64,000 nucleotides of DNA from Gracilibacillus salitolerans (GCF_009650095.1 NZ_CP045915.1:3782001-3846000), one strand, 5' to 3'. Positions 45,558-54,892 are shown, counted from the stretch's first letter. The notes: generated by a model from the letters alone, not told the origin. Numbers and translations: made by a program.

Positions 45558-45705
45558 TATATGCTCTTCGTTCTGCATAAGGGACACATTTATAACAAAC
45601 CGGGATTTTTTTATCCTTATCATCATAATAATAACCTGGTTTAACAGGCCTCTTCCCACAAACACCACAATTTTTTCGACGAAATATTCGTGAAAGAAAC
45701 TTCAT
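45547..45705 (-). CDS. 52-residue zinc-ribbon-like protein, unknown
   Basis: ATG at 45705 with AAGGAG 7 nt upstream; 52 codons, TAG inside a terminator stem. The product starts MKFLSRIFRRKNCGVCGKRP and contains two CxxC pairs (Cys13/Cys16 and Cys37/Cys40) around a YYYDDKDKK turn, the spacing expected for one zinc ribbon, followed by a basic tail (ERRAYRKA). Such small ribbons bind nucleic acid or partner proteins, but I cannot name the family. The good ribosome binding site, Cys pattern and terminator make it a real gene. Confidence 0.75.
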   Translation of the reverse strand: MKFLSRIFRRKNCGVCGKRPVKPGYYYDDKDKKIPVCYKCVPYAERRAYRKA

Positions 45706-45753
45706 ATTATCGCTCCTTATCATGCTGTTTCAAGAGATATCGTTACACTTTTA

Positions 45754-46137
45754 TTATACCTCATATATTTCTATCGGTAATCGATCCGGATCTTGAAAAA
45801 AGGTAAATCTCTTATTCGTGATTGGATCTATTCTTATTTTTTCTACCAGGATCCCTTTTTCTTCGAGATTTGCTGCGGTCTGTTCAACATCCTCCACTGA
45901 AAAGGCGAGATGTCTTAATCCGCATGCCTCCGGATAACTAGGACGCTATGGTGGATCCGGAAAGGAAAAGAGCTCTAAGACATACCGATCATGTAAAGCC
46001 AAATCCAATTTATAAGAATTCCGTTCTTCACGATATACCTCTTTCATTACGGACAGTCCTAACTTATTAACATAGAAATCTTTCGACACCTGATAATCAG
46101 AACAGATTACTGCAATATGATGAACACCTGCAAACAT
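45754..46137 (-). pseudogene. VOC-family (glyoxalase-like, YwkD-type) gene with internal TAG
   Basis: The frame starts MFAGVHHIAVICSDYQVSKD (ATG 46137), runs through KEVYREERNSYKLDLALHDR and LELFSFPDPP, then hits TAG at 45946-45948. The same frame continues RPSYPEACGLRHLAFSVEDV, DPITNKRFTFFQDPDRLPIE and ends EIYEV-TAA at 45754. Together this is a complete 127-residue VOC protein like B. subtilis YwkD, in which a Glu/Lys/Gln codon normally follows PDPP. A single base change (GAG, AAG or CAG to TAG) explains it. The metal-ligand pattern (early His, Glu in LELF, late His in LRH and Glu in PIEIYE) is otherwise preserved. Confidence 0.88.
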
Positions 46138-46167
46138 CCCTACACTCTCCCTTATTAAATGAGTCAT

Positions 46168-46416
46168 CCACCCTTATTTTACACAAAAAGCCCCTCAGAA
46201 GAACAGAGATAGCATCCCATCTGGTAAAAAAAGGATGGAATTATAAGCAAACGAACACTATATTCTTTTTTAAAGAACACATATGACTTTTTTTCTTTAA
46301 AAAGAATGTATTTGCTATTTTTGAATGGTAGAGTTATCGTTTATACTTTATTTAGTTCTTTTTAAAGAATGTAAGTATCTTGTTACTTATAGTTCGTTCT
46401 ATATATAACACAATAT
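46168..46416. repeat. AT-rich stretch with three TTCTTTTTAAAGAA palindromes
   Basis: TTCTTTTTTAAAGAA at 46263-46277, TTCTTTAAAAAGAA at 46293-46306 and TTCTTTTTAAAGAA at 46356-46369. The second is the exact reverse complement of the third. They cluster upstream of the deacetylase remnant and could be operator sites of a lost gene. Confidence 0.55.
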
Positions 46417-46665
46417 ATGGATGTGATAACAATGAAGCAAGTCATTATTTATATCTTCTTTCTTGTCAACCTCGACTGGAGCACACAAGCATTTGACGAA
46501 GACAACATTCAACTATTCAAAGATCTAGGTTTTAACATGGCAGTCACTGTCACCCCAGAAACCGTTCGACCGGGTATAGACATCTACCAAATCCCAAGAA
46601 TAGAAATCTCCCCAAATGAAAAGATGCAAGTCTTCAACGAAAAAATCGGATTGTCAGAGAATTGA
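46417..46665 (+). pseudogene. C-terminal remnant of a polysaccharide deacetylase-like gene
   Basis: 82 codons. From about residue 18 the product reads NLDWSTQAFDEDNIQLFKDL and then GFNMAVTVTPETVRPGIDIY and QIPRIEIS, which resembles the last strand/helix and PRI motif of NodB-type polysaccharide deacetylases. The metal-binding N-terminal part is missing; residues 6-17 (KQVIIYIFFLVN) are a hydrophobic start. I read it as a truncated remnant, though a short secreted product cannot be excluded. Confidence 0.55.
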
Positions 46666-46691
46666 GGGGTGCGGTCCCCCCCCCCTATCTC

Positions 46692-47999
46692 TTACTCTCG
46701 CCATAATTGTTCGAGGATGATAACAAGTGCAGTGCCTACCAGGAGACCGTTGCTCATAATGTTTTGGATAATTAGTGGCAGTTCGGAGAACACTTCTGAT
46801 GGAAGAAACATTGTCCCCATCCCGATCAGATAAGCAATTCCCAAGATAGTCATTCGTCTGTTGTCCAATGGCTGGATCGTGACATTTCGAATCGCCAGAC
46901 CAACAAGTTGCACAAAGGATGCCATTAATGCCGCATTTGCAATTGGTGCCGGAATTGCCGAGATAAATGAAACAATGGGCGGGAAAAAGCCGACTACCAT
47001 TAACAAAAAGGATGCATAGATAAATGGCGACTTTCGCTTTTGACCGGTAAGTCCGATAAATCCTGCAGAAGTGGACAATGGTACATTTGCAATGGAAGAA
47101 AAGACCCCTGCTAAACCATGATTAATGCCAAAAACCGATGTCCCGTGATTAATTTCTTTATGTCGTTCCTTCCCTTCATGTCCTAGAACTTGATCAACCG
47201 CGACTACAGATGCGATCAAATTCGAAATTAATATCACTGCGGTCAACAATGCAATCGGAATCACACTGACATTAAAGCTTGGCATACCAAAAGCAAACAC
47301 TTCCGGTAGTGCAAACACCTTCACATCATCGACAACAGGCGCTTCCCCTTCGACCAAAATAAAAATAAGCCAACCAATCAAAATGCCAATGAACATCGAA
47401 TAACTTCTCATCCATCCCCTGCCAAAAAATGATAAACCCAATACCACTAAAAATATAAAAGATGCAATCAATGCTTCCTTGACTTGAATATTGCTTGATT
47501 CACCTTGGAGGCCGAGCATTCCTTTCAAAAAAGTGCCGCTCAACTGTACGGTCAACAGAAAGAAGAAAGTTCCTGTCACGAGTGGTGTAAATATTGGTAA
47601 TATAAATTGTGAAATTTTAAAGATACCGAAAATAAATAAAAAGACACCCGTACATATCATCGTTGTTTGCAATAACTGCAGTGTTTCATCAAGTGATGTA
47701 CCATTTTGTAAGCCTGTAGCGGCCATCACCGAAAAAATACTGATCCAAATCCCGGCAGGGCCTTCCATAATAGGCATTCTGTGTCCAATGATACTTTGCA
47801 GAAAAGAAGCCAGCCCTACTACAAAAAAAGTCCGCTGCATTAACCCTGCTATTTCAGCAAAGCTCATATCAAAAATACCGCCTATTACAATCGGTAAAGC
47901 AACAGAACTGGCCAGCAGAAATATAAACCACTGGATGGTTTCCATCGACGTTTTAACTATCTTTTGTGTATCCAATATGAACGCTCCTACTCTATCCAT
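46692..47999 (-). CDS. NCS2-family nucleobase permease (xanthine/uracil type)
   Basis: About 435 aa with twelve or more hydrophobic segments. NCS2 features: MEGPAGIWISIFSVMAATGL, GINHGLAGVFSSIANVPLST (the conserved N-H-G region near 300) and SAGFIGLTGQKRKSPFIYAS. It resembles B. subtilis YwdJ-type permeases; substrate not certain. ATG 47999 or GTG 48005 are both possible, each with only a weak AAGTGA site. Separated from the sulfur operon by a terminator, so probably independent. Confidence 0.82.
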   Translation of the reverse strand: MDRVGAFILDTQKIVKTSMETIQWFIFLLASSVALPIVIGGIFDMSFAEIAGLMQRTFFVVGLASFLQSIIGHRMPIMEGPAGIWISIFSVMAATGLQNGTSLDETLQLLQTTMICTGVFLFIFGIFKISQFILPIFTPLVTGTFFFLLTVQLSGTFLKGMLGLQGESSNIQVKEALIASFIFLVVLGLSFFGRGWMRSYSMFIGILIGWLIFILVEGEAPVVDDVKVFALPEVFAFGMPSFNVSVIPIALLTAVILISNLIASVVAVDQVLGHEGKERHKEINHGTSVFGINHGLAGVFSSIANVPLSTSAGFIGLTGQKRKSPFIYASFLLMVVGFFPPIVSFISAIPAPIANAALMASFVQLVGLAIRNVTIQPLDNRRMTILGIAYLIGMGTMFLPSEVFSELPLIIQNIMSNGLLVGTALVIILEQLWRE

Positions 48000-48039
48000 T
48001 TTCACTTAACGTATCATATCACGCTATGGGATAATTAAC

Positions 48040-48082
48040 AAAAATACCCGATACCACCAAAAGTTGCTGATATCGAGTATTT
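48040..48082 (-). terminator. Terminator of the sulfur-scavenging operon
   Basis: AAATACTCGATATCA and TGGTATCGGGTATTTTT arms around a short loop, starting 7 nt after the mmsA-like stop. Confidence 0.75.
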
Positions 48083-48088
48083 ATCTAA

Positions 48089-49528
48089 TTAAAATCGAGA
48101 TGTAATCATTTTTTGCTTCGTATAAAATGCGACACCATCTTTGCCGTTCACATGGAGGTCACCATAAAATGATTGCTTATTCCCGGAAAAAGGGAAAAAT
48201 GCCATTGGAGCAGGAACACCTATATTAACACCGAGCATACCTGCATCAATTGTCTCGCGAAATTCGCGAATACTGCGAGCATCATTAGTAAACAAACAGG
48301 CTCCATTAGCAAAAGGAGACTCATTTGAAATGGCAATGGCTTCTGTTACATCTTTAGCTCGGACAATGGACAACACCGGGGCAAAGATCTCATCTTCCCA
48401 TATCGTCATTGCTGTGTCAACATGATCGAAGACGGTTGGACCTATAAAATAGCCACGCCTTTGCTCACGCTCTCGTCCATCTAATAACAGTTCCGCACCT
48501 TCTTGAACCCCTTTCTCTATATAACGGACAGTTCGCTCTTTCTGCTGTTCTCGAATAACGGGTCCTAAGAAAACCTGTTCATCCAAACCATTTCCAATTG
48601 TCACATGACGAGAAGCTGCGACTAATTTTTCGGCTAACAGATCAGCAATCTCATCCACTGCGACAACGACCGAGCATGCCATACAACGCTCTCCCGCCGA
48701 ACCAAATGCTGCATTTTTAATTTGTTCCACCGCAGCATCTAAATCAGCATCTGCCAATACAATCGAATGATTTTTGGCCCCTGCTAATGCTTGTACTCTT
48801 TTTCCAAATTTCGCTGCAGTTTGATAGATATATTCAGCAACTGGTTGAGAACCAACGAAGGAGATCGCATCGACCTCTTCATGTTCCAGCAATCCGTTTA
48901 CCACATCCTCTGATCCATGTACGATATTAAACACACCAGCAGGAAGCCCCGATTCTTGTAATAATTCTGCAAGTCTCACTGCCAATAATGGCGTTTTTTC
49001 GGAAGGCTTTAATACAAAGGTATTACCACAAGCTATCGCAAGTGGGAACATCCAGCATGGCACCATCATTGGAAAGTTGAAAGGGGTAATTCCACCAACA
49101 ACACCAACAGGATATCGGAATAGTTCTGAATCAAGATCTGTTGCAATCGTTGATAAGGTTTCCCCTTTCAACAAGCTCGGAGCACCCGTTGCGAATTCAA
49201 CACATTCGATACCCCGTAACACTTCACCGCGTGCTTCCTTCAGATTTTTTCCGTTTTCCTCTGTAACAATTTGCGCCAACTCCTCTTGATGCTCGACGAG
49301 TAGTTGCTGATAACGAAATAAAATACGAGCTCGTTTCGGAACAGGGGTACGTCTCCAAGAACTGAATGTTTTACGTGCCACTGACACAGCTTGATCCACA
49401 TCCAATTTAGTTGAAATCGGAACTTGTGCTAAAATCTCTTTTGTTGCCGGGTTCGGTACCTCTTGAAAATGATCAGAGGAGCCCGATACCCATTTTCCAT
49501 TAATAAAGTTTTTTAACTTCTGTACCAC
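48089..49528 (-). CDS. Methylmalonate/malonate-semialdehyde dehydrogenase-like (MmsA/IolA type)
   Basis: 479 aa, ALDH fold. Substrate and CoA-type features of the acylating MmsA branch: [40 protein letters not shown], catalytic Cys in [18 protein letters not shown] and [20 protein letters not shown] near the C-terminus. Family enzymes convert 3-oxo-acid semialdehydes with NAD+ and CoA into acyl-CoA. The GTG start shares one base with the metQ-like stop, so it is the last gene of the SAM-box operon rather than of a myo-inositol or valine pathway. It probably oxidises the aldehyde released by the operon monooxygenase (inference). Confidence 0.88.
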   Translation of the reverse strand: MVQKLKNFINGKWVSGSSDHFQEVPNPATKEILAQVPISTKLDVDQAVSVARKTFSSWRRTPVPKRARILFRYQQLLVEHQEELAQIVTEENGKNLKEARGEVLRGIECVEFATGAPSLLKGETLSTIATDLDSELFRYPVGVVGGITPFNFPMMVPCWMFPLAIACGNTFVLKPSEKTPLLAVRLAELLQESGLPAGVFNIVHGSEDVVNGLLEHEEVDAISFVGSQPVAEYIYQTAAKFGKRVQALAGAKNHSIVLADADLDAAVEQIKNAAFGSAGERCMACSVVVAVDEIADLLAEKLVAASRHVTIGNGLDEQVFLGPVIREQQKERTVRYIEKGVQEGAELLLDGREREQRRGYFIGPTVFDHVDTAMTIWEDEIFAPVLSIVRAKDVTEAIAISNESPFANGACLFTNDARSIREFRETIDAGMLGVNIGVPAPMAFFPFSGNKQSFYGDLHVNGKDGVAFYTKQKMITSRF

Positions 49529-50337
49529 TACTCACTCATCCAATCCGGGCGATGGAACCCTTGAAACTGTTCTTCAATCACTTCTTTAAAATGGTCGGAC
49601 TCAACCGCTTCTTTAATATCTGCTACATATTGTTCTTCGATATTTTCCGTTTTGACAACGACACGATTAATGATATTTTCCGGTAATTCATCGCGTGCAA
49701 GGGCTGTCGTTAAATCAATCCCTGCAGAGATAGCAAAGTTCCCGTTAATCGCTGCTACATCAACAGAATCTAATGTTCTCGGTAATTGTGCTGCTTCTAC
49801 CGGCTCAAATTGTAAATTCAATGGATTACTTGTAATATCTTTTTCAGATGCTTTTAATGGATCCGCATCATCAGAAAACTCAATTAGACCATTGTCTCGT
49901 AAAACAGTTAGCCCTCGCGCTAAATTAGTTGGGTCATTAGCAACTGCTACTGTACTTCCTTCTTCAATATCCTCTAATGAATCATAACTATTGGAATAAA
50001 TCCCGATTGGTGCGGTTGGCACCGTAATCACACTCGATAATTCCATATTATTCTCTTCCGCAAATGCCTCCATGTAGACGAGATGCTGAAATAGATTCGC
50101 GTCCAGAGAACCATTATCCAAGGCTTGATTTGGTTGTACGTAATCATTAAACTCTTCAATTGTCACGGTATAACCTTTTTCTTCTAAATACGGTTTAATT
50201 CCCTCTTCTAACATATCACTGTATGGAATGGTTCCACCTAAAACTAATTCCTTTTTCTCTCCTGATGCATTTCCACCATCTGATCCACATGCTGCTAAGA
50301 AACTAATAACTACTAATAATAAGATTAATTTTTTCAT
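49528..50337 (-). CDS. metQ: MetQ-type substrate-binding lipoprotein
   Basis: 269 aa. Signal with lipobox FLAACGSD, then an NlpA/MetQ fold: [60 protein letters not shown] and the C-terminal [16 protein letters not shown]. Known members bind D/L-methionine or related sulfur compounds. Here it may bind the organosulfur substrate of the accompanying monooxygenase. Third transporter gene of the operon. Confidence 0.9.
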   Translation of the reverse strand: MKKLILLLVVISFLAACGSDGGNASGEKKELVLGGTIPYSDMLEEGIKPYLEEKGYTVTIEEFNDYVQPNQALDNGSLDANLFQHLVYMEAFAEENNMELSSVITVPTAPIGIYSNSYDSLEDIEEGSTVAVANDPTNLARGLTVLRDNGLIEFSDDADPLKASEKDITSNPLNLQFEPVEAAQLPRTLDSVDVAAINGNFAISAGIDLTTALARDELPENIINRVVVKTENIEEQYVADIKEAVESDHFKEVIEEQFQGFHRPDWMSE

Positions 50338-50350
50338 TCTATCATTCTCC

Positions 50351-51010
50351 CTATCTTTTATTGACAGCTTTCGCTAAAAAGTCACCAAAATATTGAATAA
50401 ACTGCACTAATACAATTAACAAAATGACCGTGGTAAACATTACGGTATCATCATAGCGGTAATAACCATATCGAATCGCCAAGTCTCCGATACCGCCACC
50501 ACCAATTGTTCCTGCCATCGCTGAATAACCAATTAAACTAATTGCCGTAATCGTTAACCCACTAATAAAACCAGGCTTTGCTTCTGGGAAAATAATGCTT
50601 CTGATAATCATCCAAGGGGAAGCACCTACTGCTACCGCTGCCTCAATGACACCTCTATCAATCTCTCGTGCAGCCGACTCTACAATTCTCGCGTAGAAAG
50701 GTATCGCCGCTACCGATAAGGAAACGGAGGCTGCCAGCGGGCCAATCGTTTTGCCTACAATCCAATCCGTAAAAGGTAATAAGAAAACTAATAGGATGAT
50801 AAATGGAATCGATCGAATTAAATTAATGATGACACCGACTATTCCTTTCACCCATTTATTCTCCAAAAACAACCCTTTATCTGTAATATATAAAACTATG
50901 CCCAACGGTAAGCCAATCACTATCGCAATCAATAGAGCAATGCCAACCATAAGCAATGTTTGAAAAAAGGCTACATTTAATTCCGGAATCAGCTCGATAA
51001 TGCTATCCAT
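50351..51010 (-). CDS. metI: MetI-type ABC transporter permease
   Basis: 219 aa, five or six hydrophobic segments starting MDSIIELIPELNVAFFQTLL. The EAA loop reads IEAAVAVGASPWMIIRSIIF, followed by ISLIGYSAMAGTIGGGGIGD, a stretch highly conserved in MetI. Overlaps the ATPase gene by 8 nt. Confidence 0.93.
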   Translation of the reverse strand: MDSIIELIPELNVAFFQTLLMVGIALLIAIVIGLPLGIVLYITDKGLFLENKWVKGIVGVIINLIRSIPFIILLVFLLPFTDWIVGKTIGPLAASVSLSVAAIPFYARIVESAAREIDRGVIEAAVAVGASPWMIIRSIIFPEAKPGFISGLTITAISLIGYSAMAGTIGGGGIGDLAIRYGYYRYDDTVMFTTVILLIVLVQFIQYFGDFLAKAVNKR

Positions 51011-52013
51011 TTTTGATCACCTCTACTTTGCTGACTCGTTTCTTCAGGTAATCAATGGCATCTTGTGTTACCTTTTCATCACCTTTAATTTCCATTACAA
51101 AGATCCCAAGTGGTTCATCACGAATATATTCGACCTTCCCATGCAAAATATTACCTCTCACTTCAAAGTTCTGCAGCATATCAGATACAATCGCATCGGC
51201 TGCCAAATCGCCCCAAAAGTGCAGTCTTATTAATTTTCCATCTATACTATCGAGTAATTGTTCAGGAAGCTGAAAATCTAGTACGGTTTCGATGAATTTT
51301 CGGGTTAAGGCTTCCTTCGGGTTAGAAAAAATATCATATGTTGCTCCTTGCTCAATCACCCGCCCATCCTGCATCACTGCACAACGGTGACAAATTTCCT
51401 TAACCACTTCCATTTCATGGGTAATAATCACAATCGTCAAACCTAATTCATGATTGATTTTCTTTAATAAAGCTAAAATAGATTTGGTTGTGTTTGGATC
51501 AAGAGCTGAGGTTGCTTCATCACATAACAACACTTTCGGGTTATTCGCCAAAGCGCGTGCGATACTGACACGTTGTTTTTGTCCCCCACTTAATTGTGCT
51601 GGATACTGTCCGGCGCGATCAGACAACCCGACCAGTTCTAACAAGCGTGTTACTCTCGGTTTAATCTTATGATTTGGAACACCTGCTGCTTTTAACGCAA
51701 AAGCAACATTTTCATAAACCGTTTTAGATGACACAAGGTAAAACCCTTGAAATATCATGCCAATTGATTGCCTCGCGCTTCGTAATTCCGATCCAGATAA
51801 TGTCATTAAGTCCAGACCATTAACGAATACCTTGCCTGATGTTGGGCGCTCTAATATATTCATACAACGAAGCAGCGTACTTTTGCCGGCTCCACTATAG
51901 CCGACAATACCGTATATTTCACCTTGCTCAATCGTAAGCGAGACATTGTCGACACCAATGATTTTCCTCTTTTTGCTCTTAAACTCCTTCGTCACTTGAT
52001 CTAAGACAATCAA
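51003..52013 (-). CDS. metN: MetN-type methionine ABC transporter ATPase with NIL domain
   Basis: 336 aa. Walker A GYSGAGKSTLLR, signature LSGGQKQRVSIARAL, Walker B VLLCDEATSALD and switch His in IIITHEMEV. Residues about 265-336 form the C-terminal NIL domain (LDSIDGKLIRLHFWGDLAAD), which in MetN senses methionine and inhibits transport. The start codon is TTG, 6 nt after the monooxygenase stop. Confidence 0.93.
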   Translation of the reverse strand: MIVLDQVTKEFKSKKRKIIGVDNVSLTIEQGEIYGIVGYSGAGKSTLLRCMNILERPTSGKVFVNGLDLMTLSGSELRSARQSIGMIFQGFYLVSSKTVYENVAFALKAAGVPNHKIKPRVTRLLELVGLSDRAGQYPAQLSGGQKQRVSIARALANNPKVLLCDEATSALDPNTTKSILALLKKINHELGLTIVIITHEMEVVKEICHRCAVMQDGRVIEQGATYDIFSNPKEALTRKFIETVLDFQLPEQLLDSIDGKLIRLHFWGDLAADAIVSDMLQNFEVRGNILHGKVEYIRDEPLGIFVMEIKGDEKVTQDAIDYLKKRVSKVEVIKNG

Positions 52014-52019
52014 TTACAA

Positions 52020-53396
52020 TCACTTCCTTCTGAATTTACTTCCAGGATGATCTTCTGGTAATGTCGCATTACCTTGAGGAAATAATTTTTCTCGTAATGT
52101 TCCTTCCCGATAATCCTTCTTATATAGGCCTCTTTCCTGAAGCTCCGGGATGACCAGGTCAACAAATGCCTCTAAGTCCCCTGGTGTAACTAAATGAGTT
52201 AAATTAAATCCATCAACGCCTGATTCCTCAAACTGAAACTGAATCTCATCTGCTACTTCTTTCGGGTTACCAATGATATAACTATTGCGGTCAATCGACT
52301 CGAATCGATCTAATACCTCTCCAACGGTCAATTGTTTCGGTGCATCTTTCGTTAGCGTAGCAGCTTTATAATGACCACCTTCTGTTTTTTTCTTGTAACT
52401 AAAAGGCTGATCTGGATCTACGTCCTCATATTCAGCAATATCATAACCGCTTGCGCCATATTGTGCCTTGGCGGCATCTGCACTCCACTCTTGGTTATAC
52501 GCCTCGAATTTCGCTTCCGCTTCTTCCGTTGTTTCCGCTACAATCACATTTAAAAAGGAAATGATTTTGACATGTTCAGGATTACGGCCATGTTTTTTGG
52601 CTCTTTCGCGAATATCATCGGCATAATAGCGAATCCTTTCCGGTGTTGGACCTCCAACAAAAATACATTCCGCATGCTTAGCAGCAAATTCGCGTCCTTT
52701 ATCTGATGTACCTGCTTGATAAATAACAGGTGTCCGTTGTAGAGATGGTTCACTTAAATGAGGACCTTCTACTTTGAAATAATGCCCTTGATGATTAATT
52801 TCGTGAACTTTCTCCGGGTCAACCAATAATTTCTTCTCGACATCCTCAGTAACCGCATCTTCTTCCCAGCTTTGTTCCCATAATTTGTAGGATACATCCA
52901 AATATTCATCAGCAATATCGTAACGTTCATCATGCTTGATCATGTCTTCCAAACCGAAATTCCGAGCTGCATTTGGTAAATAAGAAGTAACAACATTCCA
53001 AGCAACTCTGCCTTTGGTTAGATGGTCCAATGTAGAAAAACGTCTCGCATTACCAAAAGGTGCTTCATATGTTGTACTTACCGTCACAGCAAACGATAGA
53101 TGTTCTGTCACACTTGCCATCGCAGAAACTAGTAAGGCAGGATCATTTAGTGGTACTTGCAAACCATCTCTTATCGATGGTGCTTTGTTTTTTTGGTAGA
53201 CATCATATATCCCTAATACATCTGCGAAAAATATGGCATCAAATTTGCCACGCTCTAATAATTTTGCTAGTTCGATCCAGTAATTGAGATCCTTATACTT
53301 ACGGTGCCTTTGGTTTTCGGGATGCTTCCATAAACCATGCGAATTATGCATGGCACTATTCATATCAAATGCGTTTAGAATGATTTGTTTTCCCAT
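52020..53396 (-). CDS. LLM flavin-dependent monooxygenase, NtaA/SnaA/DszA family
   Basis: 458 aa. MGKQIILNAFDMNSAMHNSH at the N-terminus, FDAIFFADVLGIYD, VTVSTTYEAPFGNARRFSTL and DHLTKGRVAWNVVTSYLPNA are hallmarks of the NtaA/SnaA/DszA branch of reduced-flavin monooxygenases; GVDGFNLTHLVTPGDLEAFV lies near the C-terminus. Such enzymes use FMNH2 supplied by a separate reductase to cleave C-S or C-N bonds or oxidise sulfones. A SAM-I riboswitch precedes it and the MetNIQ genes follow within 10 nt. GGGGG 7 nt before the ATG. Confidence 0.9.
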   Translation of the reverse strand: MGKQIILNAFDMNSAMHNSHGLWKHPENQRHRKYKDLNYWIELAKLLERGKFDAIFFADVLGIYDVYQKNKAPSIRDGLQVPLNDPALLVSAMASVTEHLSFAVTVSTTYEAPFGNARRFSTLDHLTKGRVAWNVVTSYLPNAARNFGLEDMIKHDERYDIADEYLDVSYKLWEQSWEEDAVTEDVEKKLLVDPEKVHEINHQGHYFKVEGPHLSEPSLQRTPVIYQAGTSDKGREFAAKHAECIFVGGPTPERIRYYADDIRERAKKHGRNPEHVKIISFLNVIVAETTEEAEAKFEAYNQEWSADAAKAQYGASGYDIAEYEDVDPDQPFSYKKKTEGGHYKAATLTKDAPKQLTVGEVLDRFESIDRNSYIIGNPKEVADEIQFQFEESGVDGFNLTHLVTPGDLEAFVDLVIPELQERGLYKKDYREGTLREKLFPQGNATLPEDHPGSKFRRK

Positions 53397-53430
53397 GTTA
53401 TTTCCCCCTTGAAAAACTTTCTTTAATAAT

Positions 53431-53468
53431 TAAAAAAAGCCTCTTCTAAGAAAAGAAGAGGCTTTTAA
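53431..53468 (-). terminator. Riboswitch terminator upstream of the LLM monooxygenase
   Basis: Minus-strand arms AAAAGCCTCTTCT / AGAAGAGGCTTTTTTT; the T run ends about 40 nt before the start codon. Acts as the expression platform of the adjacent SAM aptamer. Confidence 0.88.
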
Positions 53469-53488
53469 CTTAACAGTCCTATTCTTTT

Positions 53489-53590
53489 CTTATCTTTCAA
53501 GCATCAAGCTTGCTGGAATTGGCACAGTACTTTGACTCAAGTCTGTTGCCGAGGCTTCAAAGGGCCAGTCCCTCCACCTCTCGCGATAAG
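53489..53590 (-). promoter_or_regulatory. SAM-I riboswitch (S box) aptamer 1
   Basis: On the minus strand: P1 arms CTTATC / GATAAG, AGAGGTGGAGGGACTGGCCC, GAAGCCTCGGCAAC, then GTGCCAATTCCAGCAAGC. All conserved S-box blocks are in order. Binding of S-adenosylmethionine should favour the downstream terminator and switch the monooxygenase-metNIQ-mmsA operon off. Confidence 0.95.
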
Positions 53591-53679
53591 AAAACGAGTT
53601 TGCTATAAAATTATAGTTAACAATGTAACGTTATTGTCGACATTTGTCAATCACATTTTTACTTTTTTGTTAAAAAGTC

Positions 53680-54819
53680 CTAACTTTTATCCAATACACT
53701 TTTTGCCAAATTATAGACAATAGCATCATCTGTCGGCGGATTATGTAATCCGGCACGGACATCACGATAATGGCGTTGCAACGGATTTTTAGCCGACAAG
53801 CTCCTTGCTCCCACAATTCTCATCGCCAAGTCCACGACGCTGTTCGCACTATTAGTGGCAATATGTTTAGCTGCTTGTAAAGACGGTCCAAGCTCGGCTC
53901 GGTTATCTGGTCGTTCCACCCATTGTTTCGCAACTGCATATAACACTTCCCGTGCTTTAAACAATTCTAATTCGATTTCCCCTATTTTTCTACGAACTTC
54001 CGGTACTTCCTTAATCGGACCAGGCAACGTATTGGGCTGGAAAGTGGAGGCGAAATGGATCGCATAATCCCTTGCAGCTGCAGCTACTCCTAAATACACA
54101 GCAGGAATTTGTAAATACCACCCTTTAGGAAAAGGCTTCTTCGGATCCTCTTGAAATAATAGGTCATCCTCTGCTATCCATACATTGTCTAAAATTAAAT
54201 CATCACTTTTCGTCGCCTTCATGGAAATACTGTCCCACGTTTCCTCTACTCGAACATTAGGTGAGTCGTGGTCAATTAGTACATAGCCTTTTTTGCCAGT
54301 TCGATTAACATCAACTGTGACAATCGAATAATCAAGGGCGACAGCCATAGAAGTAAATGACTTGGCTCCATTAATTCGCCACCCATCCTTTTCTTTTTCA
54401 GCAACCGTAGTCGGAATACCGCCACGGGACGGGCTGCCTGTAGCTCTTTCAGTTTGTGCTAAATTTAATAATGCCTGTTCCTCGACTACTAACCGGCACA
54501 CTTTAGCAAAGCTTGCTTCACTCCAATTACGATCCTCTGCTTGTTCTAATAACACCCCTAATTGCCAGCCAAGTGATAATGCGGTAGGTGCATCTCCTTT
54601 TGCCAGAGTCTCCTGAATTTGCAAAAATTGATATAGATTTAGACCTTTTCCACCATACTCTTTTGGAATGGTTAAGGATAGAAAGCCACTTTCTTTCAAA
54701 TCCTCAAAGTTGGCATACGGAAATTCCGCTTCTGCATCTACTATCTCCGCTCTTTCAGCGAAAACTTCAGCTAATCTTTCCGCCTCTTGTTGATAGTTTG
54801 TTTCGGTTATCTGTGTCAC
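53680..54819 (-). CDS. Acyl-CoA dehydrogenase-fold flavin monooxygenase, SfnB/DszC type
   Basis: 379 aa. Acyl-CoA dehydrogenase architecture: helical N-domain, beta-domain with LAQTERATGSPSRGGIPTTV and WRINGAKSFTSMAVALDYSI, C-terminal helices with VGARSLSAKNPLQRHYRDVR and AGLHNPPTDDAIVYNLAKSV. The RHYRDVRAGLHNPPTDDA segment is typical of DszC/SfnB-like sulfur-acquisition enzymes rather than of true acyl-CoA dehydrogenases. GTG start with GGGGGG upstream. It has its own SAM-I riboswitch and sits 89 nt upstream of the next aptamer, so it is a separate transcription unit of the same regulon. Confidence 0.85.
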   Translation of the reverse strand: MTQITETNYQQEAERLAEVFAERAEIVDAEAEFPYANFEDLKESGFLSLTIPKEYGGKGLNLYQFLQIQETLAKGDAPTALSLGWQLGVLLEQAEDRNWSEASFAKVCRLVVEEQALLNLAQTERATGSPSRGGIPTTVAEKEKDGWRINGAKSFTSMAVALDYSIVTVDVNRTGKKGYVLIDHDSPNVRVEETWDSISMKATKSDDLILDNVWIAEDDLLFQEDPKKPFPKGWYLQIPAVYLGVAAAARDYAIHFASTFQPNTLPGPIKEVPEVRRKIGEIELELFKAREVLYAVAKQWVERPDNRAELGPSLQAAKHIATNSANSVVDLAMRIVGARSLSAKNPLQRHYRDVRAGLHNPPTDDAIVYNLAKSVLDKS

Positions 54820-54834
54820 TTGATTCCCCCCAAT

Positions 54835-54868
54835 AAAAAATCCTGCTTTTCGATGAGAAAAACAGGAT
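54835..54868 (-). terminator. Riboswitch terminator upstream of the SfnB/DszC-like gene
   Basis: ATCCTGTTTTTC / GAAAAGCAGGAT on the minus strand followed by TTTTTT, ending just before the ribosome binding site. Confidence 0.85.
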
Positions 54869-54892
54869 AACCCGTAAATGTAGTCTCATCTA

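Noticed and set aside
53532..53723. Open frame antisense to SAM aptamer 1
   Set aside because: The conservation of this segment is explained by the riboswitch on the minus strand.
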